From the NCBI RefSeq assembly GCF_040712075.1, contig NZ_JBFCVL010000002.1, forward strand, positions 310,001 to 374,000: a DNA stretch of 64,000 nt, given 5' to 3'. Below the pieces are notes generated by a model. It saw only the letters and a program-made list of their open reading frames with translations, was not told the origin of the DNA and searched no databases. Of the stretch, positions 1-7,385 are shown one piece after another. Within the stretch, counting starts at the first letter, position 1. The number at the start of each line of letters is the position of its first letter. The position numbers and the translations under genes were made by a program. This stretch comes from Fodinicurvata sp. EGI_FJ10296 (GTDB taxonomy: Bacteria > Pseudomonadota > Alphaproteobacteria > DSM-16000 > Inquilinaceae).

Positions 1-586
1 CGGCGCGGACCGAATTCAGATCGCGATCAAGCACGGCAACGCGATGGCTGGCTTCGCTCTCTGCCCGCAGCGCCTCACTCAGCCGGGTTTCGAGCTGCAC
101 GACCTCGGCTGCGCGCTCGTCCAGCCGCTCATCGAGACCGGCAAGCTGCGCCTCAAGGTGACGCTTCTCGGATCGGACGGCCTGAAGCGCGTCGCGAAGA
201 TGGGCGTTATCGGTCAGCACGCGATCTGCAACAGAATTTGGCTGTGATAGCCCCCCCGCCCCTGTGCCGGCGTCGGCTTCGGCGTCGGCCAGAGCAACGT
301 CGGTGTCGATGCCGCTGCCAGCCGCCCCGGCCGCGAATGCAGTACGGCTTTCTGCGGCCCGGGCAATCACCTGGGCATATTCCACACGCATCTCTGACAG
401 ACGGGCTTCACGGTTGCCGACTTTGGTGACGCCGACAACCGTGCCCACTGTTCCAGCAAGGGCCAATATCAGCAGAGCCGCACATGCGGAAACCGCAAGG
501 ACCTGATGGCGGGCGCGAAGATGGAGATGGCGCACCCCTTGTTCCGAGCGGACCAGGATCTGTCGGTCGCGAAATGGCAAAATCAT
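1..586 (-). CDS. Membrane-anchored coiled-coil protein, N-terminal part of a likely M23-type peptidoglycan metallopeptidase (partial)
   Basis: The reading frame is open from an ATG at 586 to the window edge (about 195 codons), so the C-terminus is missing. It begins MILPFRDRQILVRSEQG, then has a basic stretch, one hydrophobic segment (about residues 35-58, rich in A, L, V, G) and an Ala/Glu/Arg-rich heptad region interrupted by a Gly/Ala-rich linker. This layout (ERQI-type start, one transmembrane helix, long periplasmic coiled coil) is that of alphaproteobacterial M23/LytM-type factors, whose catalytic domain would lie beyond the window. GGGGAA sits about 12 nt upstream of the ATG. A GTG at 661 is a less likely earlier start. 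The coding assignment is firm; the family is inferred from the N-terminus alone. Confidence 0.6.
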   Translation of the reverse strand, partial: MILPFRDRQILVRSEQGVRHLHLRARHQVLAVSACAALLILALAGTVGTVVGVTKVGNREARLSEMRVEYAQVIARAAESRTAFAAGAAGSGIDTDVALADAEADAGTGAGGLSQPNSVADRVLTDNAHLRDALQAVRSEKRHLEAQLAGLDERLDERAAEVVQLETRLSEALRAESEASHRVAVLDRDLNSVRA

Positions 587-721
587 CGAAATATGGGGTT
601 CCCCGATCTTCGAGTGGCCTACAGCCGGCCCGTCGCACCTGCCTGGACCAGGCTGGCGCACCACTGCCTGTAGGCGTTATCATGGGGCAGCGCAGCTAAT
701 TTTTAGTAAATTCTTTGATGC

Positions 722-748
722 ATGATTGCAATTACTAATTGCAATCAT
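722..748. promoter_or_regulatory. 27-bp perfect palindrome, operator-like
   Basis: Two 13-nt arms (left arm ATGATTGCAATTA at 722-734) flank a single C at 735. The palindrome is AT-rich in GC-rich surroundings and lies about 135 bp upstream of the M23-type gene, with weaker outer symmetry (cTTTGATG / CATCAAG). It has no T-tract, so a binding site is likelier than a terminator. The factor is unknown. Confidence 0.45.
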
Positions 749-773
749 TCGATCATCAAGCACGTTTTAAGGG

Positions 774-948
774 CCGCGCGAGGAACCCCCTGGCGCGGAT
801 GCTGGACAGCACAACGAGACGTGCAGCTGGTCCGAGACGCACGCTCTCACCCTGCTACCGCGGCGCAGGTGGACCCCGGACGACGCCTCGCGCCTACGGG
901 GCAGTGGTTGGGGCCAGCGCAGCAGAAATGCCCTGCCCCGGCTTCGGG
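774..948. other. Gene-free GC-rich block with overlapping hairpins (possible structured RNA)
   Basis: No credible reading frame covers the gap between the gene starting at 586 and msrB. The sequence holds several strong inverted repeats: 774-798 (6+3 bp, loop of 5), 848-871, CCCCG 874-878 with CGGGG 897-901, CGGGGCAG 897-904 with CTGCCCCG 933-940, and CCCG 937-940 with CGGG 945-948. The last three compete for the same bases. It does not match tmRNA, RNase P, SRP or 6S motifs that I can recognise. The strand of any transcript is unknown. Confidence 0.3.
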
Positions 949-967
949 ATGAAAGTGGGCGCCAGAG

Positions 968-1372
968 CTAGCCGTCGTCGGGCTCGAATCCCATGGCGGC
1001 AGAATTCATGCAATAGCGAAGCCCGGTCGGCTCCGGGCCGTCTGGGAAGACGTGGCCGAGATGGCCGTCACAGCGGGCGCAGACGACCTCGGTTCTCGGA
1101 CGGCGAAACAGGGACTTGTCCTCGCGCTCCTCGACCGCGGTGTCGGAGACCGGCGCATAAAAACTCGGCCAGCCGGTTCCGCTTTCGTATTTCGTCGCCG
1201 ATGAAAACAAGGGCGCGCCGCAGCAGACGCAGGTATAGACGCCCTTTCGGCTTTCCTTATAGAGCTCGCCGGTAAAGGCCCGCTCGGTACCACCCTTGCG
1301 GGCGACCTTGTACTGTTCCGGCGAGAGTTGTGCCTTCCAGTCGTCATCTGTCTTTTTGATCTTCTCGGCCAT
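968..1372 (-). CDS. msrB: Peptide-methionine (R)-S-oxide reductase MsrB
   Basis: Reduces methionine-R-sulfoxide in oxidised proteins, normally using thioredoxin. The 134-residue protein is a single full-length SelR domain. Two CxxC pairs (C48/C51 and C98/C101) form the zinc site, GTGWPSF at 65-71 and GHVFPDG at 106-112 are the conserved substrate-site loops, and C121 in RYCMNS is the catalytic cysteine. There is no signal peptide, so it is cytoplasmic. It stands alone on the minus strand, divergent from the aldolase gene that starts at 1590, with about 217 bp between them. Confidence 0.95.
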   Translation of the reverse strand: MAEKIKKTDDDWKAQLSPEQYKVARKGGTERAFTGELYKESRKGVYTCVCCGAPLFSSATKYESGTGWPSFYAPVSDTAVEEREDKSLFRRPRTEVVCARCDGHLGHVFPDGPEPTGLRYCMNSAAMGFEPDDG

Positions 1373-1546
1373 AGCTGATCCACCATTCTTTGCTCGGGCC
1401 CGGCAGACGATTCGGAGCCGTCGCGACTCCCGTCAACCGGACGGTCATTCAATCTCGCGGCAATCATATCGTTTTCCGGAACGGAAATGCCATGGGTTCC
1501 GGCAATGCTTGCGACGACGATCCTCAGAGGCTACCAATGCACTATG

Positions 1547-1564
1547 GTATACGTGCGGCATACG
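1547..1564. promoter_or_regulatory. Direct repeats GTATACG/GCATACG upstream of the aldolase gene
   Basis: GTATACG (1547-1553) and GCATACG (1558-1564) start 11 bp apart, one helical turn, and lie 26-43 bp before the ATG at 1590. That position fits a transcription-factor site in the promoter of the downstream gene. The factor cannot be named. Confidence 0.3.
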
Positions 1565-1589
1565 AGTTTCAAAAAGGGGACCTGAGGCA

Positions 1590-2495
1590 ATGAACACGAA
1601 GCCGGCTTATGGCGGCGTCCTGGTTCCGGCGATCACGCCGGTAACGTCGGACCTTGCACCCGATCGCGACGCGTTTGTCGACCACTGCAAATGGCTGCTG
1701 AGCGAGGGCGCGACCGGTCTGGCGATTTTCGGTACGACAAGCGAGGCCAATTCATTTTCCGGCGAAGAACGGCGCGCTTTGCTCGATCATCTGGTCGACA
1801 GCGGCGTACCGGCCGATGTCCTTATGCCCGGTACCGGGGCCTGTTCGATCACGGAAAGCGTGGAACTGACGCGTCACGCGCTGTCCCGCGGTGTCACCCG
1901 GACATTGATGCTGCCGCCGTTCTACTACAAGGGCGTCAGCGACGACGGCCTTTTCCGGTTCTATTCCGAGGTGATCCAGCGCGTTGGCGACGATCGTCTG
2001 AACCTGTATCTCTACCACATCCCGCCGATGTCGCAGGTTCCGCTCTCGCTGGACCTGGTGGAGCGCCTGATCAACGCGTTCCCGAAGACCGTGGTCGGGC
2101 TGAAAGACAGCTCCGGCGACTGGTCGAACACCAAGGCGCTGATCGAACGCTTCCCCGGCTTCCAGGTATTCCCCGGCAGCGAAGTCTTCATGCTGGACGC
2201 CCTGCGCATCGGCGGTGTCGGCTGTATCACCGCGACCGGCAACGTGAATATCAAGGGCATCTCGGCGCTCTATCGCGCCTGGGAAACCGATCAGGCCGAT
2301 GCCATGAACGAGACCATGGTTACCGTGCGCAAGACCATCCAGGCCTATCCGATGGTCCCTGCCCTCAAATTCATCCTGTCCCGGTTCCACCGCAAGGAAT
2401 CGCTGGCGACAGTTCGCCCGCCGCTGGTGCCGTTGGCAGATGACAAGGGCAGCGCCTTGCTCGCCGACCTGGAAAAGCTGAACTTCAAGCTCTGA
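1590..2495 (+). CDS. Dihydrodipicolinate synthase / N-acetylneuraminate lyase family aldolase
   Basis: A class I pyruvate-type aldolase (TIM barrel) of 301 residues, the usual length for the family. GTTSE at 48-52 is the substrate-carboxylate motif, Y142 in LYHIP is the catalytic tyrosine, and K172 in VGLKDSSG is the Schiff-base lysine. Family members make dihydrodipicolinate or cleave or form sugar acids and hydroxy-keto acids. With no lysine-pathway neighbours, a catabolic aldolase or lyase is as likely as DapA. The start is the ATG at 1590, preceded by AAAGGGG and TGAGG; the frame is open further upstream but does not look like protein. Its 3' end overlaps the convergent MocR-type gene by 11 bp. 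Confidence 0.85.
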   Translation: MNTKPAYGGVLVPAITPVTSDLAPDRDAFVDHCKWLLSEGATGLAIFGTTSEANSFSGEERRALLDHLVDSGVPADVLMPGTGACSITESVELTRHALSRGVTRTLMLPPFYYKGVSDDGLFRFYSEVIQRVGDDRLNLYLYHIPPMSQVPLSLDLVERLINAFPKTVVGLKDSSGDWSNTKALIERFPGFQVFPGSEVFMLDALRIGGVGCITATGNVNIKGISALYRAWETDQADAMNETMVTVRKTIQAYPMVPALKFILSRFHRKESLATVRPPLVPLADDKGSALLADLEKLNFKL

Positions 2496-3918
2496 CGGTC
2501 GGGGAAATCCTGTCGAGGACGGTGCGCAGCGTCTCCATGGGCGCCGCCATCCGTCCCGTTTCGAACGCCGCAAAGCCCATGAGAAGCCCCGATACCGGCG
2601 GCATCTCGGCATAGTGGCCGGACAGCGGCGGGCAGTCGATGCCCGCCGCCTCGGCCGCCGCCGAAACCGCGCGATCATCAACGCCGGGCGCCAGCCGTGC
2701 CACCAGTTGCATGCCGACCGGATGGTCATCGAAACTGATCCGCGCGCCCAATATCTCGCGCAGCAGCGCGACGAAATGCGCGCGTCTGACGCCATAGACG
2801 CGACGCATGCGGCGGACATGCCGCTGCAGTTCTCCGGATTCTATGAATGCCGCTAACGCCCGCTGAGGGACAAGGGATGCCCCCGCTCCGAACGGCGGCA
2901 CAGCTTGACGAAATCGATCGACGAGCGATGACGGCAGAATGACATAGCCGATCCGCAACGACTGGGAGAACAGTTTGGCGAAGGTTCCGACATAGATCAC
3001 CCGGCCCTGGTCATCGAGACTGGAAAGCGCCGGGATCGGACGACCCGCATAACGGAAATCACTGTCGAAATCGTCTTCGATCAGCCATGCGCCTGTCTGG
3101 CCGGCATAGTTCAGAAACTCCGTCCGCCGGGCCATCGGCATGGTTCCGCCCAGCGGATATTCATGCGAGGGCGTCAACATGGCGGCGACAGGATCGAGCC
3201 CGCCGCCGGATGCCGGAACGACGGCGCCGTCGCGGTCCACGGGCAGCCACAACGGCTCCAGCCCTCTGGTGCGTGCCATGGCACGCACGGCCTGATAGCC
3301 GGGATCCTCCAGCGCCAGTCGATCACCAGGCTTCATGATGGTGCGCAAAATGAAATCGAGTCCACCGATCGCACCGGCCGTGATGACAATTCGATCGGCA
3401 TCGGCCTCGATGCCCCGCGCGGATCTTACATGGCCGGCGATCGCCTGGCGCAGCACCGGGTCACCGAACGGATCCGTCGCAAGCACCATGGCCTCGGGGG
3501 CCTGCCGGGCGGCCCGCGCGACGGCACGAGCCCAGGCCCTGAACGGAAACCGCGACATATCGGGAATGCCGGGCCGAAATGGGGGCGGATCCAGCGGTGC
3601 CGAGCCGACTGCAAACGGCCGCTCCGGAGCCTTTGCGCCGCCGGGCGAACTGCCGCCGAAGTCGCCAGCTGCTTCCGGCAATGCGTTGACGAATATGCCG
3701 GCGCCACGCCGGCTCTCGACATAGCCCTCGGCGACCAGCTGGTCATAAGCGGCGATGGCTGTCGATCGCGACACGCCCAGATCGACCGCCAACCGCCGCG
3801 ATGGCGGCAGGATCCCGCCGGCCGGCACCCTGCCGGAGATGATGCGATGGCGAAGGATCTCGTAGATCTGAAGAAATAGCGGCTGACCGCCAGTCCGGTC
3901 CAGGGCAAACGGCGCCAT
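2485..3918 (-). CDS. MocR/PdxR-type regulator (GntR winged helix fused to aminotransferase fold)
   Basis: A 477-residue transcription factor with an N-terminal GntR winged helix (about residues 4-77, including VSRSTAIAAYDQL) joined by a Pro/Gly-rich linker to a fold-type I PLP aminotransferase domain. The PLP lysine is about K315 in YVGTFAKLFSQ, and LIEDDFDSDFRY is the PLP-ring aspartate region. MocR proteins use the second domain to sense PLP or amino-compound ligands. The gene is divergent from an FMN-binding split-barrel gene, a typical MocR arrangement. I prefer the ATG at 3918 (AGAGG upstream) to the one at 3966, because the longer form would run into the inverted repeat at 3954-3985 and adds 16 unconserved residues. 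Confidence 0.85.
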   Translation of the reverse strand: MAPFALDRTGGQPLFLQIYEILRHRIISGRVPAGGILPPSRRLAVDLGVSRSTAIAAYDQLVAEGYVESRRGAGIFVNALPEAAGDFGGSSPGGAKAPERPFAVGSAPLDPPPFRPGIPDMSRFPFRAWARAVARAARQAPEAMVLATDPFGDPVLRQAIAGHVRSARGIEADADRIVITAGAIGGLDFILRTIMKPGDRLALEDPGYQAVRAMARTRGLEPLWLPVDRDGAVVPASGGGLDPVAAMLTPSHEYPLGGTMPMARRTEFLNYAGQTGAWLIEDDFDSDFRYAGRPIPALSSLDDQGRVIYVGTFAKLFSQSLRIGYVILPSSLVDRFRQAVPPFGAGASLVPQRALAAFIESGELQRHVRRMRRVYGVRRAHFVALLREILGARISFDDHPVGMQLVARLAPGVDDRAVSAAAEAAGIDCPPLSGHYAEMPPVSGLLMGFAAFETGRMAAPMETLRTVLDRISPTVRA

Positions 3919-3953
3919 GATTGCGGCCTCTGAATTGGTCTGGTGAGAAAGCG

Positions 3954-3985
3954 CAGAATTGGACATTTTCGACGACCCAATTCTG
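3954..3985. promoter_or_regulatory. Inverted repeat in the MocR/split-barrel divergent promoter
   Basis: CAGAATTGG (3954-3962) is repeated as its exact reverse complement, CCAATTCTG (3977-3985), with 14 nt between. It lies between the MocR-type start (3918) and the oxidase-like start (4038), where an autoregulated MocR protein would be expected to bind. Confidence 0.5.
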
Positions 3986-4037
3986 TCCTACTCGATGGTG
4001 GAGAAACGATCCACTTTCTAGTGTCGGAGATTCAGCC

Positions 4038-4703
4038 ATGACATCAGAAACCCTGCCCATCACCGAACGGACCCGTCTTCGGCGGAACCATCTGCGCGGA
4101 ACCCACGAACGGGCCACCATCGATGCCATTCTCGACGCAACCCCGATGTGCCATGTCGGATATCTGCTCGACGGCAAGCCGGCGGTCACGCCGACGCTTC
4201 AGTGGCGCGACGGCGATCGGGTATACTGGCATGGTTCCGCCGCCAGCAGGGCGCTGCGCAATGCGACCGAAGCCCCGGTCTGCCTGACCGTGACGCTGTT
4301 CGACGGTCTGGTCATGGCCCGGTCGGGGTTTCATCACTCCGCCAATTACCGCTCGGTCGTGATCTACGGCACAGCGACCAAACTGGACGACCCGGCTGAA
4401 AAGGCGGCGGCGCTGGAATACTTCATCGACCACCTGTTTCCCGGCCGCTCATCGACGCTGCGGCCGATGACCGATCAGGAGGTCAAGGCGACGACGGTCC
4501 TGTCGATGCCGATCGAGGAAGCGTCGGCGAAGGTCAGGACCGGACCGCCGGTCGACGACGAGGAAGACTATGAACTTCCGATCTGGGCCGGTGTGATACC
4601 GCTGTCCACGGTCGTCGGTGAGCCACAAGCCGATCCGCGCAACCTGGATGGTCTGGAACCGCCACCGGACGTGACAGCGTTCACGCTGGGCGGCAACCGC
4701 TAG
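4038..4703 (+). CDS. Pyridoxamine 5'-phosphate oxidase-related FMN-binding split-barrel protein
   Basis: A 221-residue cytoplasmic protein with the flavin split-barrel fold (residues about 20-150; TPMCHVGYLLDGKPAVTPT and the VVIYGTATKL strand are typical of the Pyridox_ox_2/NimA-like group). Members bind FMN, F420 or heme; the substrate cannot be read from sequence. It is divergent from a MocR-type regulator, which suggests control by PLP or an amino compound. The stop codon TAG is the first part of the inverted-repeat element at 4700-4775, so the gene ends inside the repeat. Confidence 0.8.
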   Translation: MTSETLPITERTRLRRNHLRGTHERATIDAILDATPMCHVGYLLDGKPAVTPTLQWRDGDRVYWHGSAASRALRNATEAPVCLTVTLFDGLVMARSGFHHSANYRSVVIYGTATKLDDPAEKAAALEYFIDHLFPGRSSTLRPMTDQEVKATTVLSMPIEEASAKVRTGPPVDDEEDYELPIWAGVIPLSTVVGEPQADPRNLDGLEPPPDVTAFTLGGNR

Positions 4704-4775
4704 TGGTTCGATTCCGACATTTGCATCCCATTTCCGCACGCTCCGTAGCAAATGTCGGAATCTATGAACCACTAG
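4700..4775. repeat. Inverted-repeat element A (76 bp)
   Basis: Outer arms CTAGTGGTTC (4700-4709) and GAACCACTAG (4766-4775) are exact complements, as are inner arms of 14 bp (ATTCCGACATTTGC at 4711-4724 with 4748-4761). The loop is 23 nt; the bulges are 1 and 4 nt. It includes the stop codon of the preceding gene and lies between convergent genes. No T-tract follows it. Confidence 0.85.
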
Positions 4776-4789
4776 TAAAACATTGTTAT

Positions 4790-4867
4790 CTAGTGGAATT
4801 TCGAATTTGACATTTGATCGAGCGCCTACCGCGGATTGGGTATCAAATGTCAAATTCATTCCACTAG
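4790..4867. repeat. Inverted-repeat element B (78 bp), sister of element A
   Basis: Outer arms CTAGTGGAAT (4790-4799) and ATTCCACTAG (4858-4867) are exact complements, as are inner arms of 16 bp (GAATTTGACATTTGAT at 4803-4818 with 4842-4857). The loop is again 23 nt. It shares CTAGTGG and GACATTTG with element A but differs elsewhere, with the arms co-varying, so both arms of each element have been kept complementary. Confidence 0.85.
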
Positions 4868-4879
4868 CACCGGGGTCCG

Positions 4880-6655
4880 TCAAAGAGGCCAGAAATACAG
4901 GATCAGGGGGACTCCGGTGGCCGTGATCACCATCTCCAACGGCAGGCCCATTCGCCAATAGTCGGTAAAGCGATATCCGCCCGGCCCCATGACCAGAGTG
5001 TTGGACTGGTGGCCGATCGGCGTCAGAAAGGCGCATGACGCGCTGACGGCGATCGCCATCAGAAACGGGTCCGTGTTGACGCCGAGCGCGTCTGCCACAT
5101 TGACCGCGATCGGCGCCATGATGACGGCGGCGGCATTGTTGTTGATGACGTCCGTCAGCACCATCGTCATCACAAACAGCACCAGCAGGATCACGCCCGG
5201 CGGCAGAGCCTCGATCTGCCCCACCAGTCCCATCGCGATCGCCGAGGCAGCACCGGAACTGTCCAGCGCCTGCCCAACCGGCAGCATCGCCCCAAGCAGA
5301 ATGACGATCGGCCATTCGACGTTGGAATATACCTCTCTCAGCGTGATGGACGACGTGAGTACCAGAGCGACCACGGCCGTCATGAACGCCGCATGCACCG
5401 GCAGCAGTCCGACTGCTGTCACGCCGATCGCCGCGCCGAATATCGCCGCCGGCAGCCAGCTTCTGCCGGTCGAGGCCTCGTTCAGGCCCCGATCGGCAAG
5501 GGGAAAGCAGCCCAGTTCGCGAAGGCTTTCGATCAGCGTGGCACTGTCGCCCTGAACGAGTATGACGTCGCCCACTTCCAGCCTTTTGCGGCCCAGCGGC
5601 GTCTGAATTGTCCGGCCATGGCGCGCCAGCCCGATCAGATTGATCCCGAAACGGCCATGCAGATGCAGTTCCGATGGCGTCCGTCCGATCATGGCCGAGG
5701 CCGGCGGGATCATCGCCTCCATGATCACCACCTTTTCCGATTCCAGGTCGCTCCGGTTGAACGATTTGCCGCCGCGCAGCTCCACCTGACCGGAGCGAAC
5801 GAGCTGGCGCAGGCTCGTGGGATCAGTTTCGACCACCAGAACATCGCCTGCCTGCAAGGTTTCGATCGGCGACGGCGCCAGTATCTTTCGCAATCCCCGG
5901 ATCAGGCTCATGACCGCCAGATTGCCGTCCATCCGCCGGCGCAGATCAAGGACCGTCCGACCGACAAGCTCCGATTCCTCAAGAATACGCAATTCCGATA
6001 TGTAGTCCTCGATCCTGAACAATTCGGTGTGCGACTGCCCCTTGCGGTTTTTCGGCAGCAGCCGCCAGCCGACCAGCGTGACAAACAGGATACCCACGAC
6101 GGCGATGCCCAGCCCGACCGGCGTGAAGTCGAACATGCCGAACGGCTCGCCGGTTTCGGTCTCGCGGTATGCGGAAATGATCAGGTTCGGCGGCGTCCCG
6201 ATCATCGTTATCAGCCCGCCGAGCAGGGTAGCGAACGACAACGGCATCAGGACAAGCGCCACGGGACGTTTTGCTTTCAGCGCACTCTGTATGGCGACCG
6301 GCAGAAGCAGTGCCAGCGAGCCGACATTGTTCATGAACGCGGAAAAGGACGCGCCTGCGACGGTCAGCGCACCGACATGGCCGGTCGTGGTCCCGGACGC
6401 CCGTGAAACCTGGCGGATCACGCCCTGCAGCGCGCCGGATTTGGCGATCGCCCGGCTGATGATGAGGACCGCGATCACGGTCACTACCGCCGGATGACCG
6501 AACCCCCTGAACGCATCGTTCGGCGGAATGGCGCCGACGATGACGCTGGCGGTCAGCGCAATCATGGCCACCACGTCGTAGCGGTACCGCCCCCATATGA
6601 ACAAGCCGAGGGCGGCGGCGATGATCGCGACGATCGTCCACTGATCGAATGTCAT
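4880..6655 (-). CDS. SLC13-family (anion:Na+ symporter type) permease with two RCK/TrkA-C domains
   Basis: A 591-residue inner-membrane transporter. About five to six hydrophobic helices (residues 1-205, with SAFMNNVGS and GTPPNLI, the signature loops of the DASS/CitMHS fold) are followed by two cytoplasmic TrkA-C modules (about 215-290 and 300-375) and a second helical half (about 395-591, with DVINNNAAAVIMAPIA and PIGHQSNTLVMGPGGY). Proteins of this build move sulfate, dicarboxylates or related anions; the substrate cannot be assigned. It is transcribed alone and convergent with the split-barrel gene across the two inverted repeats. Confidence 0.85.
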   Translation of the reverse strand: MTFDQWTIVAIIAAALGLFIWGRYRYDVVAMIALTASVIVGAIPPNDAFRGFGHPAVVTVIAVLIISRAIAKSGALQGVIRQVSRASGTTTGHVGALTVAGASFSAFMNNVGSLALLLPVAIQSALKAKRPVALVLMPLSFATLLGGLITMIGTPPNLIISAYRETETGEPFGMFDFTPVGLGIAVVGILFVTLVGWRLLPKNRKGQSHTELFRIEDYISELRILEESELVGRTVLDLRRRMDGNLAVMSLIRGLRKILAPSPIETLQAGDVLVVETDPTSLRQLVRSGQVELRGGKSFNRSDLESEKVVIMEAMIPPASAMIGRTPSELHLHGRFGINLIGLARHGRTIQTPLGRKRLEVGDVILVQGDSATLIESLRELGCFPLADRGLNEASTGRSWLPAAIFGAAIGVTAVGLLPVHAAFMTAVVALVLTSSITLREVYSNVEWPIVILLGAMLPVGQALDSSGAASAIAMGLVGQIEALPPGVILLVLFVMTMVLTDVINNNAAAVIMAPIAVNVADALGVNTDPFLMAIAVSASCAFLTPIGHQSNTLVMGPGGYRFTDYWRMGLPLEMVITATGVPLILYFWPL

Positions 6656-6824
6656 GCGTCGAATACTCGTGGTGAAAGCGAGGTGCCGGCTGGCGGCCCG
6701 GGAATTCCCGGCAATGCGGGGCGAAGCCGCTTCCGTCGCCGACCGTCAGCCAGAATGTCGGAGCATCCAGTTTCGGTGCCGTGGCATTTGATTGATTGGA
6801 TCATCGTGATGTATCCCGGCACCC

Positions 6825-7361
6825 ATGATGACCCCGTTCGAAATCCGCCCCGCGACCGACGCCGACGGCAACTGCGTAGGTCGTATCATAGCCGCCGCCT
6901 TCTCGGAATATGAAGGATGCCACTACGACCGCGCGCTGGAGTTTCCGGAACTGGACCGGCTTGCCGCCCACTTCGCCGCGCTGAGCGGAATGTGCTGGGT
7001 CGCCTGCATCGATTCAAGCGTTGTGGGGTGTGCCGCTGTCAAACCGATGGAGCGCCCGTTGGGACCATGGGTCCCGGCGATGGAATTGAGCAAGGTCTAT
7101 CTCGACCGGCAATGCCGGGGACGCGGCATCGCGGATCGGCTGGTCACGACAGCAGTGGATTTCGCGGCACAGAATGGCGCTGCCGGCGTCGAGCTATGGA
7201 CCGACACGCGCTTCACGGCCGCGCATCGGTTCTATGCGCGTCTCGGCTTTGTATTCACCGGCTGGACCAGGGCCATCGATGACATCAGCGACACCGTGGA
7301 GTTCCATTTTCGCCGGCCATGCGCATTTCCGGGCGACTCCGAACCCGGCGGATCGGTCTGA
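6825..7361 (+). CDS. GNAT-family N-acetyltransferase
   Basis: A 178-residue single GNAT domain. The acetyl-CoA loop (motif A) is QCRGRGIADRLV at about 96-107, followed by the motif B segment AAHRFYARLGFVFTG. The acceptor is unknown; amines, amino acids or protein N-termini are all possible in this family. The start may be the ATG at 6825 or the next codon. It is monocistronic and convergent with the gene at 7386-8513, with 24 bp between them. Confidence 0.85.
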   Translation: MMTPFEIRPATDADGNCVGRIIAAAFSEYEGCHYDRALEFPELDRLAAHFAALSGMCWVACIDSSVVGCAAVKPMERPLGPWVPAMELSKVYLDRQCRGRGIADRLVTTAVDFAAQNGAAGVELWTDTRFTAAHRFYARLGFVFTGWTRAIDDISDTVEFHFRRPCAFPGDSEPGGSV

Positions 7362-7385
7362 CCAATGCGGCATAGCCGGCGCTGC

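Noticed and set aside
774-948. Interpretation as 6S RNA, tmRNA, RNase P RNA or SRP RNA
   Set aside because: A CCCTTAAAAC stretch on the minus strand recalls part of 6S RNA, but the closing stem and usual gene neighbours (zapA, a formyltetrahydrofolate cyclo-ligase gene) are missing, and the other RNAs' signature motifs are absent.
1752-2819. Minus-strand frame of 355 codons across the aldolase and MocR genes
   Set aside because: It is the antisense of two well-supported genes and shows only high-GC shadow composition.
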